Shown here: piece by piece, positions 40,380 through 53,377 of the stretch
Position numbering within the stretch: the stretch's first letter is position 1
Layout: each line of letters begins with the position of its first letter
Assembly: GCA_017311315.1 (NCBI GenBank)
Contig: CM029642.1
Span: 15,269,624-15,333,623 of the forward strand
DNA: 64,000 bases
DNA from: Dendrocalamus latiflorus
Taxonomy: Eukaryota > Streptophyta > Magnoliopsida > Poales > Poaceae
Reading direction: 5' to 3'
Translations under genes and position numbers: made by a program
The notes under the pieces: model-generated
Database searches by the model: none
Told to the model about the DNA's origin: nothing
The model's input: the letters and a program-made list of their open reading frames with translations, nothing else

Positions 40380-40760
40380 TCAGATCGTGCTATTATTAAT
40401 AGGGTAATAATGTACAAAAAGAGAACAGAAGAACAAAAAAGAAAGAGAAAAATCAAAGAGTCTCTAGCCAATTAAAGAGCGATTGTCAAAAGCAATCTTG
40501 AACCTTTATTTCCAAGTGTCCAGATTATGTTGTAGCTACTGAAATATGCTTTCATTTTGCAGCTTCCAAATGTGCTAAGCAGCCATGATGAATTTCTCTA
40601 TGAAAAAGCCGTTTTCAGAGTTTAATTTTGTCTGCCACACCATTCTTGGGATATCAACATTCATAGTCCAGAAGATCCCAATAGTATTCCAGCATTGTAG
40701 CACCTCACATACCAAAATAAGATACTACTATGGAACTTTATAGCCAAAATAAAGAATAAA
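40380..40760 (-). pseudogene. LINE 3'-end fragment
   Basis: On the minus strand, broken frames give pieces such as IMAAWHIWKLQN-like and NLDTWKxRFKIAF-like sequence. This is the region after the zinc-binding domain in plant L1-type reverse transcriptase proteins. The match is by recollection of the family and the frame is broken. Confidence 0.45.
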
Positions 40761-41142
40761 TAAAAGAAATAATAGAAACCACAAGGAAATTTGAACTTTA
40801 TTCACCTTCATTGGAGAACCAGCGGAAGCTGAAATAAATGTTTGAAACATGGGACCAGTCCACTTCTAACCAAATGAAGAACAAAAGAAGTAACAAAATA
40901 GTGGCAAGCCATGGTGCTGAAAACTCGAGTGCTCCCATCAATGCATGATGCTATCACTCCATTGGCCTTTTACCTGAGAGGGGAAGAGCAACTGTGAGAT
41001 TTGAAAATCTCAGTAAGTACCTACAACGGTCGCAACACGGTGAGTAAAAGACAAGTAATGCAAGCAAGCAATTGACACAGGTTAATTACAATGAAACTAG
41101 GTTACTGGGAACACTACTAGAAATCAGAGAGTGAGGTAACAA

Positions 41143-41460
41143 GAACAGTGAAATTAAGGATAATTATTATTTAACAAGTTATGGCAACGACACCAATGAT
41201 TACGTCCCACACACCCGATTATACGAGAGTAGTCAAACACAACACTGTCCTCGACTATATAACTGTGGACGGGGTGTAATATCCTGAGTAATGACACAAC
41301 ATGAACAGTGGAATCAAAGATAATTGTTATTTAGCAAGTTATGGCATCGGCACCAGCGATTACTTCCCAAATACCCGATTATACGAGAGTAGTCACGCAC
41401 AAGATTATCCTCGACTGTATAACCACAGATGGGGTATAATATCCTGAGTAACGAAAGTGT
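41143..41460 (+). repeat. 160-bp imperfect tandem duplication
   Basis: Units start at 41143 and 41303 (GAACAGTGRAATYAARGATAA) and both run to GGGGTRTAATATCCTGAGTAA. This may be a remnant of a long gypsy LTR. No gene. Confidence 0.85.
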
Positions 41461-41771
41461 ACGGCCCCCGTACACTACCAGGTGGGTGAAAATCTCCCCT
41501 ATATGTGGATAACCCTAGGCCAGGTAACTGTTATATTGTTAACATGTTATATGCTATGAATTTAAGCGAACTAAGGAAGGCTAAGATAAGGTTATGATAA
41601 GTGGAATGGTTTGTTAAGGTTGAAAATGGAGAAACATAATTCTCAATACGAAGGCAATGTGGAATGATAATATGATGATAGTGGTTTAAGAACTTTTTTT
41701 AAGAGAGGTATTATAATATAGCTCACACAAGGGTTGACAACCATCCAACTTTTATTATATGGTGAGTGATT

Positions 41772-43112
41772 TGAAGGACTACGGGTAGGCTACGCTAGCG
41801 CAAATTAATAAAAATTATGCCCGTAAACCAAGATCACTGCAGTTATAGATCACGGAATTACCACTAGACGCGCAGGTGCGGAATTGATGCAGCACGTCGG
41901 GGCAGAGTAGTCGTACTACGTCGATGCAGCACGTCGGGGCAGAGTAGTCGTACTACTTCCTCGTCCTCGTCGCGGCGTCCAACGTACAACTCTTCTCTTG
42001 CGGTTCGTCCAAACGCTACAGATGCAGCGCCGCCAAAAGGTATCCACACGTACGGGAGGAAGCGACGCACGCCGGATTACTAGATCCGCGCGAGCGCCCA
42101 GGGCGTGGGAGGGGTGGCGGCCAGGGTTTGAGGAGGTCACGAAAAACACCTTCTACCCTGTGCGCCCTAGCCCTCCTTTTATAGACGTCCTTATAATGGG
42201 CTTCAGCGAATGGAGGCCCATTAGGACTCAATACCCAGTCCAACCCGGATCCAATCCGAATTAGGCTTCAGCCCTTAAGTGTGTGACCCTATGGGTTCAC
42301 GTATGTTTAGACATGACACGAGTTTACCTACTCGGTCAATAGTTGGTAGCGGCCTCTAGCAAGACGTGCCAACTCCTAAACATACATAAAGATCATATCG
42401 AACGAACCATCACAACTTTATGTACATGCCAATCCCTTTGCCTCACGATATTTGGTCGAGCTCCAAGCTGACCACTCTTTCTCGATCCTGTGATCCGGAA
42501 TCTCTTACTAGGTTAACTCTTAACCTTAAGTAGCATGGCCATGCATTTCTGGATCCGATCACTCGAGGGGCCCAGAGATATCTCTCTCAGGTAGAGAGGG
42601 GCAAATCCCATCTCGACTGACCATGCCTCGCAGCATGCTTCATGACAAACCCGAAAGCTACCTTTATAACTACCTAGTTACGGAGCAGCGTTTGATAGCC
42701 CCTAAGTAGGTCGATTCACATCTCAAGTACATGCGACAATCTCAGGTCTAAGGACAAGGCATACACATTGTGTAGAGAGAGAACCATAAGTATAATTGTT
42801 ATGTCTCATGTTGGGTCGGTCCAACCCCATGTTCTAAACATGTGTCCACATTATTGGTTTGACATCTCCATGTCTATGACCTGTGAAACATGGTCATCAA
42901 CCGATACATGTGCTAATCCATTATTCACGTGTGTCCACACATGAACTTCGACTAGGGACAACTTTAGAATAACCATACAAGTAAAGAGTTTCACAAACAA
43001 GTCACATACTTGTTAATCAATACAAAGGCAATATTCAAGGAACATTTATTAAATCATGGATACAACGAAATATCATCATCTCTATGATTGCCTCTAGGGC
43101 ATATTTCCAACA
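41772..43112 (-). mobile_element. BARE/Angela-like copia solo LTR
   Basis: Read on the minus strand it starts TGTTGGAAATATGCCCTAG, the known start of BARE-1/Angela LTRs, and it ends in CA. Length is 1341 bp. A perfect 5-bp target duplication, TGATT, flanks it (41767-41771 and 43113-43117). The sequence on the two sides joins into the repeat also seen near 29300-29340. No internal region remains, so it was reduced by LTR-LTR recombination. Confidence 0.88.
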
Positions 43113-44089
43113 TGATTATTAGTCAGATTAACAGGAATTGTATAAATGTCATTCATGACTCACATATGAAATCATACAAATAAAGGATCATGATATCAGG
43201 AAAAATAAACATAGCAACCCAAATATTAAAACATTGTTAGTGGTTTAAATCTAAATTTGAAACATGTTCATATACCACCCCCATTAATAATTTAAGAATA
43301 AATTCTAAAATACTAATTAAAAGCATGTATTATAGAACATTATTAACTGAGTATTCTAGTGAGACATCACAGATGGTTCGTTTTAAGAACCGTCTATGAA
43401 AGTTGCGAACATCACAGATGGTTCATATAAAAATGTCTCTGATATTCTGGACATGACAGACGGTTCTTGTAACAAACCATCTGTGATATTGCAGACATCA
43501 TAGACAGTTCGTATTAATAACCGTCTGTGAATTATCATAGACGGTTATTAATACGAATCGTCTGTGATATATTTGTATCACAGACTGTTTGTGGTTGGAA
43601 CCGCCTGTGATAATCTGCGCTGTTAAATACTGAGTGTACGTGGTCGTTCTTGACACAGATATGTCTTCATTGCGCTGCATCGGTGGAGCGAGGCAGCCAG
43701 CTTTAGGGAGTTCGGTGGAAACATATTGTCGTCTTCTTAGTGATCAGAGGTTAGTACTCAATTGCTTTTAATAACTTATATGCATGTTTTTGTAATTGAA
43801 AGAGATGATAGATAGATTTTTGTTTGATTTAGATCCAGCTAACTAGGTTTAGAAAGATAATGTTAGTTTGCTCAATTTTAGAATGGGTAAGTACTCGTAC
43901 GTAGTTCACTAGCTTCAATATATTCTTGCTTAACATTATTATGTGATGAATACGTGGCTAGCTAGCTACGTACCTACGTACGTATAATATATATAGATGT
44001 CATGTACATGTAAGCATAGCTAGTCTGATTTGCTATATAGGAGCGCTAATAATCATTTTTGACACTCATTTGTTACATGTGTAGCGTAG

Positions 44090-46706
44090 ATGGACCAAAG
44101 CTGGATGTACATTGAGAACCGTGTGGGTAAAGAGTACACTAATGGTGTGTCTGCTTTTAGAAGAGCGGTCGAGCTGGATATGTTGAAGAAGGGGATGGAA
44201 TATATGTACTGTCCATACATTGATTGTGATAATCTAAATATGTTTAGCAACTCAGTGCAAATCGAAGCTCACTTGATTCGAAGGGGTTTCAGAAAGGGGT
44301 ACAAATGTTGGACCAGTCACGGTGAAGAAAAGAGTACACAAAATGGTAGTTATGACAACGTCAAGGGAGACAACGATATGCCAGTTGTGGACTGTGCTTT
44401 CGATCAAGAGGATAGGACGTCGTAGGATGACAATCCGATCAGATGCTACGTGATGTAGAAGGGAACTATAGTGAGAGAGAGTTTGGTAAATTTGAGGGCT
44501 TGATAGAGCACTCGGAGAAACCTTTATTCCTGGGCTGCAAGCCACAATACACAAGGTTATCATCAGTTCTAGAACTACTCAAATTGAAGGCAAGTAATGG
44601 TTAGTTTGACAAGAGTTTCACGGCATTGTTAGATCTCCTAGCGGACATGCTTCCAAAGGAAAATGTATTGTCGAGAACCACCTACCAAGCTAAAAAGATT
44701 CTTTGCCCATTGTTAATGGCATTGTTAGATCTCCTAGCGGACATGCTTCCAAAGGAAAATGTATTGTCGAGAACCACCTACCAAGCTAAAAAGATTCTTT
44801 GCCCATTGTTAATGGAAGTAGAAAGAATACATACATGTCTGAATGATTGTATCATATACCATAAAGAGTATACCAGCTTACATGTTTGTCCGATGTGCAA
44901 AGCATCCCAATACAAACGTAGAAATGACTCCGATGATGGGAATGGCATCGAGGTGAATTAAGGACCTCCTGCTAAGGTTTTGTGGTATCTTCCTGTAATT
45001 CCCCGTTTGAAGCATTTATTTACAAACCGAAAGGATGCAAGATTGATGCGTTGGCACTGGGAGCAGCGTAAGAAAGATGAAATGATAAGACATGTTGCTG
45101 ATTCTGCCTAGTGTAGGAACATGATGTTTGTAGATTTCGATGTGGAACCGAGGAATATAAGGTTTGGGTTTCATAAAGGTTCAGGTGGATATGATTAATG
45201 ATGTTTTCAAGATCGTCCCTCTTGAGAAGCCCCAACGAAGAGATTACGACATTAGGGGATGTCGTCCACACATTCATCCAGTGGCCCAAGAGGGACATCA
45301 CCCTAGACCTGTCACATCAGCTCTGGTGGCTCCACCTCTAGCTCCGGTTCTGAAGCTTGTTGCATCAGCTCCCGTGGAGACGCCGCCAAAAATGTATCAT
45401 AAGCGAGGCTCTAAGACTCAAGCGAAGAAAATTAAGGCGCGTCCCGAGTCACAATTACCCTGGCTTGGTCTGCTTTGCAATACATTGCATGCCTGGTACA
45501 TGCAGAGGTCCATTATAAAGCCAAACCGGCACAGTGGATTCACTGTGAGATACACGGAGGCGCATTTCCTCCACGACTTGGGCTACTTCGTCATGACATT
45601 TGAAGACTTATTCTTACTATTCAATCTCGACGAACTTGACGCCTCACTTCTACGATGCTGGACACTATAAGTGTACTGCACAATGAGGTTCTACATTCAC
45701 ATCATACCGATAAATGTCATTACTCTTTCCTTATGTATAGATGCATGATCCAACAAGTCCGGCGACGACGACAACTGGTGGGTTTCCTCGACCCACACTT
45801 GGTCTTTGAGCAATCTATCAACGAAAATGCATCCTTCATGAAAGATTACATAACGAGGGGATTGATTGCTCACGGTGACAAGGAGTACATCATGGTACCC
45901 TTCAACCAAGGGTAAGTGCTTCACTAGTTGCTACACAAGTTTCATTTGTACTTTATTTGCAACATGAAGTTAAGATTAATCACTATGGCGACACACATGA
46001 CTATGTCTCACTAGATTTTGATTGTGATTGTACCAAAGTGGAGCAAGGTAATATACCTTGATTCCCTACTTAGGAGCAACCATGACTTCACTCGTGTGCA
46101 AGAAACAATTAACATGTAAACTCATTTCCTCCATACATAACTCTATTGTAATCTTTCCTTCATTTGCAATGGCCGATGCTAACTTTTTTGGAATAACATA
46201 GGTCATTTACCGCTTATGTTGCCCTAGGAGGGAGACACAACGAATCCAGTGACACGCTGTGACACAAGACGCGATTTTTGGTACCCGCTACAACACAACA
46301 ATCCTATATCACACTTTGTTATAATGCCTCTAGAACTGACAATACCTATGTATGTAATTCTATTTTTGCAGTGCCACCAGCAGCTACAGGACAACGTATG
46401 TGGATTTTACATTTGCCGCCATATGAAGGAAATCACAGACACTAAGATGAATGATCCAGAGGTTTGTCAACCTTCCAATAATTATTATTTTTTGATTATA
46501 TATATATATATATATATACATATACACACACATGCTAATTAATGACTTAACATTGCTCCTAGCGACAGCGGGTGGACTTCGACAAAAGTGCATATGATCT
46601 TGACAAACTCATCGAAATTCGTGAAAACATCTCCCAATTCTTGCTAACAGAGATCATAAACAAGAATGGAGAGTTCCACCCGTCAATGGTGATAATTAGA
46701 TGTTGA
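44090..46706 (+). pseudogene. CACTA transposase gene with Ulp1-like region, degraded
   Basis: The start MDQSWMYIENRVGKEYTNGV and the later IEAHLIRRGFRKGYKCWTSH match the transposase-associated N-terminal domain. Next comes the TNP2-type start, LDLLADMLPKENVLSRTTYQ then AKKILCPL, and CPMCKASQYKRRND (to about 44960). The catalytic core of the transposase is missing. From 45190 on, the pieces VGFLDPHLVFEQSINENASF, EYIMVPFNQG and QLQDNVCGFYICRHMKEI resemble the Ulp1/C48 cysteine protease domain carried by many CACTA elements; the Cys of NVCGFY would be catalytic. Exons end near 46706. Stops, an internal deletion and a tandem duplication make it non-functional. Confidence 0.8.
44623..44814 (+). 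repeat. Perfect 96-bp in-frame tandem duplication
   Basis: Bases 44623-44718 are repeated at 44719-44814 with no mismatch seen, doubling 32 codons of the transposase. The reading frame is kept through it. Confidence 0.95.
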
Positions 46707-47343
46707 AACAATGGATTCAATTGTAATCACTCAATTATGCTTAATCAAACATTTCATTCAATTTAATTCATTTGTGAGATCTGTGTAACGATTGTCACGC
46801 TATGTGTGTGTGTGATCTGCTGGTGTTGTTTCATTCATCAGTGTGATTTCTGTAATGATTTTTCTGTGCTATATACGTGATCTTGCTTGGTTTCAGAGGG
46901 CATGGCTAGCATATGCTGAGGATAGCCGAAAAATAGCAAATAAAATTGCTGGTGAAAGAGCTATCATAGGCCGTTTCAACCACTGAACCGTCTGTCATAT
47001 AATGATATCACAGATGGTTAATAACAAAAACTGTCTATGATACTCGAATATCACATACGGTTTTTTTTTATAAAAAGCTATCTATGATAGTCGAATATCA
47101 CAGACATAAAAAACCATCTGTGATAGTCGAGTATCACAGACGGTTTTATAAAAAACCGTCTGTGATAGTCAAGTATCACATACGGTTTTTGTTATTAACC
47201 GTCTGTATTGTAAGGTATCACAGATGGCGTGGGAGTCGTCTGTGATAACCACCTATTATCACTGACACATAAACACAGACAGTTCAAGAACCGTCTGTGA
47301 TGACAGTTCCGAACTATTTGTGATAACACTGTCTATAGTAGTG

Positions 47344-48585
47344 CCTAAAAGCATGTGAAACAAGATGACTTAGAACATCATGGTATGAATATAATATTAG
47401 AAGTCTATAACCAGACAAACATTGGTATTGGTAGTATGATAATAACCAAGCTTGCGTTAGTAATATGATAATAACCAGGCAAGCATTAGTAATATGATAA
47501 AACTAGATAACTTTAAATGATTTGATAATAACCAGGTAAGTTTTAGTGATATGATAATGACCAGGTAAGCTCTTAGTAATATGATAAAAACTAGATAAGC
47601 TTTAGTGATATGATAATGACCAGCTAAACTTTAGTGTTATGATAATGATCAGGTAAGCATTTCAATGTGATATGCGAAATGGAGATGTTACGGCCGCAAG
47701 GTACTTGCCTTAAGCATGCTCGGCGGACTCACTACACGAAGGATCTAAAATGCACAACTGCCCGAACGATCCCTCAACAACTACGTGATAACCTACACGA
47801 TAGAACAGAAGTGAATTAGATGAGGGTTAAGATAAACTATGGAGGACAGAAAAGAGATTGTTCAGTTAGTATGAAACATGTTCACTGGATTTCGCCATAC
47901 GAATCGCCATTCGGTCAGCTGAACCACGTTCAGCCAAGCGAACGGTGTCCCGTTGCACAAATCGACAAAACTCCCGTGCGAATCTAAATTCGGCCGTGCA
48001 CCAGCCAGCCCTGCCTTGTGGCTACTGTGCCACAGCCTGACGATTGCTGCCGTCGCCTGTGCCGCGCCGCCGCCTGCCATCGCCGCTGCCTTCATGCCGT
48101 CGCCCGTGTGCTATCGCTCCAAGCCGCTACCGGCCATTGAGCCTCCACCTAGCCACCGCCGGCTAAGCACCGCCACCGGGCGTCTTACCGCTGCCGTGCC
48201 AGCTCCTTCTAGCTGCACCCACCTGCATGCCTCCCTTGGCCACTGTGCTGCCGCTGCCCGCAAGGCACCACCACCAGCCACAATGGCACCGCCACCGCCC
48301 GTAAGGCACCACTGCCAGCCACCACCGCTTGCCACGGTGCCACCTTGCCGCGCCTGTGCGCCGGGTGACGCTGCCTGTCACCAGCACCGCCTGCCCGGCT
48401 GGCCACCCCCGCACGCCATGACCTGATGGGGAAGAAGGGAGAGAGAGATCAGGAGATTGAAGACAGAGAAAAAACCTAAGGAGGAAGAATGGAGATGGCA
48501 GCTCAATGGAAAGAAAAGGCTTGCCCCCTTTTAAACGAGTCCTTAAATCTGGGTTAGGCTAATTGGGGTTGGCTTTAGGTGGCCC
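47344..48585. other. Repeat-derived spacer
   Basis: 47400-47660 has loose ATGATAATAACCAGGTAAGC repeats. 47694-47990 resembles the first part of duplication units 1 and 2 (CGGCCGCAAGGTACTTGCC). 47995-48420 is GC-rich with long frames on both strands but no recognisable domain. A TTTAAAAG motif on the minus strand near 48530 could be a promoter of a mobile element. Confidence 0.5.
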
Positions 48586-48588
48586 CTT

Positions 48589-48789
48589 CTAAAAAAATCT
48601 CAGGGTACTAAAAGCATTGCAAGCTAAAAGGGCACACAAAGAACAGGTAATGTGAAGTCTCCTCCATGCCATGTTACAAAGAACACAGCTGATGTTTCCA
48701 TCAATGTTGAAGTTCTTCCTCTTTAGAATGTCTCCTGTGTTCAGTCTGTCCATCATGAGTAACCAAGTAAATACCTTGAGCTTCATCAT
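48589..48789 (-). pseudogene. LINE reverse-transcriptase zinc-binding domain fragment
   Basis: The frame reads KVFTWLLMMDRLNTGDILKR, then NISCVLCNMAWRR. This matches the zinc-binding domain downstream of reverse transcriptase in plant non-LTR elements (W-L-DRLNT-L-R and C-x2-C). Only this part survives. Confidence 0.7.
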
Positions 48790-50551
48790 ACACCTGCTTT
48801 TGCAAACATGTGAATATGAGGTTGATGCATGCAGTTGGCTAAATTGATGTTCATACCATTTTTGCGAGGTGTAGAGTGAGCTAACCCAAATACCTACAAC
48901 AAGACCAATATGTTGTTACACACACTTTGCAACACATATAGCTTGTGTTGCAAGAAGTCTTGTGTTGTAAGAACAATATGTTGTTACACACACTAGTTTT
49001 TGACTTGTCTAGGGTCATATTCAAATTCTTTGTGCCAAAAGAAAAGCTCTATAAAATGTTCTTGAGGTGCTCATTTTCTTTAGACAGTGTGGAACACAAT
49101 GAACACTTAACAGATTCATTGGCAATCTCCTTAGAAGCACTAGACTGAACCAATTTCACCTTTTAGTAAAATCATTAAGTTGTCTAGTCAATGCTTCATT
49201 TCAGTATTAAGCTTTGGATAGTTAGAGCAAGAAACAATCTCATGATAAATCATTTGTTGAATTGACTCCTGAGATGAATTAAGCCTAACCTGAAGCAAAT
49301 CACACTTAGAACAAACTTTAGATTGAGCAGAGGAATTAGACTTGTGCTTTTCAATGTCATCATTTGCAAGTTTTTACTTTTCATCACAAGGGTCGTGTGC
49401 CAATTTAATACATCAAGACTAGCAGTTATATCACCAAATTGAACCTCGTTTGATACATTAATTTTTCTAGCAAACTCCAACTCAGAATGTAAAGCTTGAT
49501 AAGATTCACAAGATTCATTGTTAGGAATAGAAGCTCTAAGTCTATTGATTTCAGAATTTAAGCTCTTAACAACAAAGTCATGATTTTTTATTCTATTTTT
49601 ATACTTCTTGAGCTCCTCGGTTAATCTTAGCACAGCATGAGATAATCGGTATAAGAAGGTTTTACCTCATCAGGATCACTGTAGAAATCATCATTGTCGA
49701 GCTCCTCACTATTTGCCATAAAACACATCTCGGTGAAGTCCGCCTCCTTTGCCGTCTTGGCATTGTTCTCTTCATCACTTGTAGAATCCACATCGCTCAA
49801 ATCAATCTCTCAAGTGCTGAGATTATTTTGTTGACTACCTTGCAATAGTTGTGCTTCTTGCTTAGGGCAGTCTTAAATCGAAAGCGATAAGTTGGTGCAT
49901 TGTCATCATTGGCCTCCTTGCTCTTCAGTTTGGGATAATTAAACTTAATGTGATTAAGCTCACCACATTCATAGCATCTAATAGGACATCCTCTCTGCCT
50001 TATTCTGATATTATTTGTTGTAGCATGGCAATAACAATGGGTACAAGGTACCCTTCTCCACAGGACATATAGCACCAAGCGAGCTAGAGAGAGCTAGTGG
50101 TAAAAATGAGTGGATCTGGCCATCTCATACCCCTCTTGGGGGTTCATATACATGAATGGATAGGATGGAAAATTCCCATTCTACCCCTTAATAATTACAA
50201 AAGGTGAGGGAACATTGTACCTTCCTTTATATACATATCCCTACGCTATTGGGTCTGTTGCAAGGCCCAGTCATGGGGGGCTGGGCTACCCCCCACAACA
50301 TTATTGATTGCCTTAGTCACATTATTGGAGAGAAGTATAAGCTATTCTTCTGGAATCTCCTCTAACTGTTCATCCGAAAATAGAGCATAATGCAGACAAA
50401 GAAATACTAGAAGAACTAGATGAATTGTCAGCTTGGTTAGTCACTGAGCCCAAAGAATTAGACTTATTTATCTTGGCCAAAACATCAATCTCATGTGTTT
50501 TCATCTTACAATAAAGATCATTCAAAGTGAGTGTTTCCATGCTAATAGAAT

Positions 50552-50811
50552 TGTTGTAGGGGCGGCCCCCACCTAAACCCAGCAGGCCTGGTAGAAGGTT
50601 ATAAAGCCCAGAATAGGCCATGTGTAATGACATAAGTGCCCCTGAAGGGGATACTAAGATGTAAGGGTATTATTGTAAAAGCACTCCCCATGTGTGTATA
50701 TATATATATATATGGAATACAGGCCATGGGGGAGGACCCCAGCCATTACCGATCACACTCTCCCAACTCTCCACTACCACATCTCTCTCTGTTTGGTCTG
50801 TAACCACAACA
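50552..50811 (+). repeat. 5' LTR of the Tat element
   Basis: This 260-bp repeat starts TGTTGTAGGGG and ends CCACAACA. It has a TATATA run (about 50695-50713) that may serve as the TATA box. It differs from the 3' LTR by about eight substitutions and the length of the TA run. Confidence 0.95.
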
Positions 50812-50813
50812 GT

Positions 50814-50832
50814 TGGCGCCGTCCGTGGGGAC
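50814..50832 (+). other. Primer binding site of the Tat element
   Basis: TGGCGCCGTCCGTGGGGAC lies two bases after the 5' LTR. It differs from the Met-type sites of the other elements here and is of the TGGCGCC type used by Tat/Athila-like elements. The exact tRNA was not determined. Confidence 0.8.
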
Positions 50833-50862
50833 GACAGGAGCAAGCCTAAAATTCGAAGAAGG

Positions 50863-53377
50863 ATGGCACCGAAAAAAGCTTCGTCGACGGCGGCGAAGGG
50901 GAAAAAGGCGGCTGGGTCGGAGCGTCGCATGGGTACCAGGGCTTCGGCATCAGCTGTTGCGGGCGCGAGTGACGACGCAGGCGCGGTGGTCGAGGACGTC
51001 GACGCTCGCGCTGCGACGACCGACCCCGCCACTGCCGCTGCGACGACCAACCCCGCCACTTCCGCTGCGACGACCAACCCCGCCACCGGCGCTGCGACGA
51101 CCGGCCCCGCCACTGCCGCTGCGACGACCAACCCCGCCACTGCCGCTGCAACGAGCCGCTGCGACGACCGACCCCGCCACTGGCGCTGCGACGACCGGCC
51201 CCACCACTGGCGCTGCGACGACCGACCCCGTCACCGACGCGACAGCGGCCAACCTCGCCGCCTTCGCCGCAACGCTCGCAGGTAGCGCGGACAGGGCGGT
51301 GGGAGGTAGCCACAACGGAGCGACCGGCAGCTCGGGAGCTCGCGACGCGATCGTACTCGTGCCGACCCGCCCGCTGGGTGCGCCGGCGGCCCCGCCCGCG
51401 TCGCCGGTGGAAAGCACCCTGCTGGCGGCCCTCAAAGCGTTCCAGCAGGAGCTAGGGGATCTTCGCGGGGCTGTCCGAAACATGCAAGAGGTTCGGAGCC
51501 AGCAGGCCGCGCCAATAGCCGCGCCGGAGCCCACGCCGGAAAGGGCAGACAGCCGCGACGCCCCCACATCCAGCCGTGTGCCGCTGCGACGCGTCGATCC
51601 AGAGTCCCCACTTTCGGTAGGACTACAGCACGCGGCGTGGCCCGAAGACTTCAAATACCCCAGCGTCATCGAGCCCTACAAAGGAGACACGGACCCCCGC
51701 GAGTTCGTGCGTGTCTACGAAACCGCAATCGAGGCCGCGGGTGGAGACGACACCACAAAGGCGAAGGGACTCCCCCTCACGTTGCAGGGAGTGGCGCTTT
51801 CCTGGTTCTTTACCATAGAGCCAAACTCCATCTACGCGTGGGAGCAGATTCGCGACCGCCTTCACAACAACTTCCAAGGCAATTATGTTGAGCGGGTCGA
51901 CGCGGACCAACTCTTCGCCGTGAAGCAGAAACCCTCGGAGAAGCTCAGGGACAACTTCAAACGCTTCGCGAAGATACACTGTCAAGTCAAAGACGTTAAC
52001 GAAACCACCGTCGTCAATGCGGCCATACAGGGCCTTCGCCCGGGCCCGATGGCCGAGTACAACACACGAAAGCCAATCAAGACAGTGACGAAGCTCTTCG
52101 ACAAAATGGAGGAATACGCCAGGGCGAAAGAAGACGCGCGGCAACGACAAGGTGATGACTCCGACACCAACCAGGCCAATGCCTCGGAGAAAACCGAAGA
52201 TCCGCCGAAGGATGGTTCTTCGAAGGGAAAACGTAAGGAGTCGTCCAAGGATGTGCCTGGGCGCAAGGACACCCCGCACAAGGAGTCATCCGATGGGCCC
52301 AAGCGCGGCCAGCAGAAGTCGCGGAGAGGCCGGTACGTCCTCGATATCGAAGGCGGTTCCGAAGAAAGCGCTCCCGCGGGTCGTGGCGGTCGGGGGCGCC
52401 GCGGCCGGGGGCGCGGCTGTGGCCGGGGCCGCGACGACAGAGGCCGTGGAGATTACGACGACCAGCACCACGGGCTGTGGTGCGAAGTCCACGGTCGCGG
52501 CACCCACGACACGCACACGTGCACCTCTATCGCGGCGCTCCGCCAGAGCGTCACCCGGGACAAAAACCTGGAGGCACGCCCGCCCGTGGTGGCCCACGTA
52601 CAGCACCCATACGAAGCCCCCACGCACATCCAAGTACAAGGGACACAGCCCCACGAGGGCCATCTGCGGATTCAGGCCCATGTGCAACAGCCTCGGGAGG
52701 GTCTCCTGCAACTGCAGGCCCCGGAGGCCGCCCACCACCGGATTATCAACGTCATCTCCGGAGGCTCCTCACTGGGGTTTGCCTCGGCACGGCAGCGGAA
52801 GGCCTACGTACGGAGGCTGCATCACGTGGCGGCGTACCCAGCGCAGACACCGCCGGACTGGGCACAGCACGAGGTCACGTTCACACCCGCCGACGCCCAA
52901 GGCGTGGAGCTTCCTCACCACGACCCCCTGGTCGTCCGAGTCGTTATAGTGGGATGCGACGTGGGACGTGCCCTCGTTGACGGTGGCAGCTTCGCGAACA
53001 TCCTGTTCGCGGCAGCCTTCGACCAGATGGGGATCCCCCGAAGCCGCCTCGGCCCGTCGGGAGTCCCGCTGCAAGGATTCGGAGGACAACCTCTACAGGC
53101 GCTTGGCCAAATATGCCTTCAGGTCTCCTTCGGCCAGGGCGACAATGAAAGGGTCGAAGATGCCACATTCGACGTTGTCGATCTCCCATACCCTTACAAC
53201 GCCATACTGGGGCATCCAATCATTAACTCCTTCGGGGCGGTACCGCATCACGGCTATTTATGCATGAAGCTCCCGGGGCCGCGGGCCATCATTACCGTTC
53301 ATGGCGACCAGGACATGGCCCGGCGCATCGAGCATGGCACTAGATATCCCCGTTGCGGTGATCAGCGGCACACTTAG
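50863..53377 (+). pseudogene. Tat-type gag-protease, one frameshift
   Basis: Start MAPKKASSTAAKGKKA at 50863; stop TAG at 53375-53377. After an Ala/Thr repeat the frame shifts at a truncated repeat unit (51145-51157) and is then open to the end. Domains: gag core (EPYKGDTDPREFVRVYETAI, then LSWFFTIEPNSIYAWEQI, about 51640-51990), an Arg/Gly-rich basic stretch, a CX2HX4HX4C knuckle (CEVHGRGTHDTHTC, about 52480-52525), and a pepsin-like protease (ALVDGGSFANILF, about 52940-53280) in which D-G-G-S replaces the usual DSG/DTG, as is normal in this lineage. It ends without reverse transcriptase. The shift may be real decay or tolerated; otherwise the gene looks well kept. Confidence 0.88.
51007..51240 (+). 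repeat. 27-bp coding repeats in gag
   Basis: There are about eight units of GCTGCGACGACCRACCCCGC plus CACTGSC, encoding nine residues (AATTDPATA type). One unit (51145-51157) is cut to 13 bp, which changes the reading frame. Confidence 0.92.

Larger units (their letters stand above)
43366..47343 (+). mobile_element. CACTA (En/Spm) element with transposase remains
   Basis: The right end, on the minus strand, is CACTACTATAGACAGTG. Many subterminal TCACAGACGGTT repeats and inverses lie at 43366-43610 and 46960-47300. The left CACTA terminus could not be found. The 11-mer TAAAAGCATGT is present on both sides (about 43330 and 47346). It is related to, but larger than, the CACTA derivative at 18593-20135. 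Confidence 0.82.

Noticed and set aside
41109..41135. CACTACTAGAAATCAGAG as left end of the second CACTA element
   Set aside because: It looks like a CACTA terminus, but the 3-bp flanks (GAA and CCT) do not match and a complete solo LTR with its own TSD lies between it and the subterminal repeats.
51623..52738. Long minus-strand ORFs opposite gag
   Set aside because: Antisense shadows of the gag frame, without domain features.
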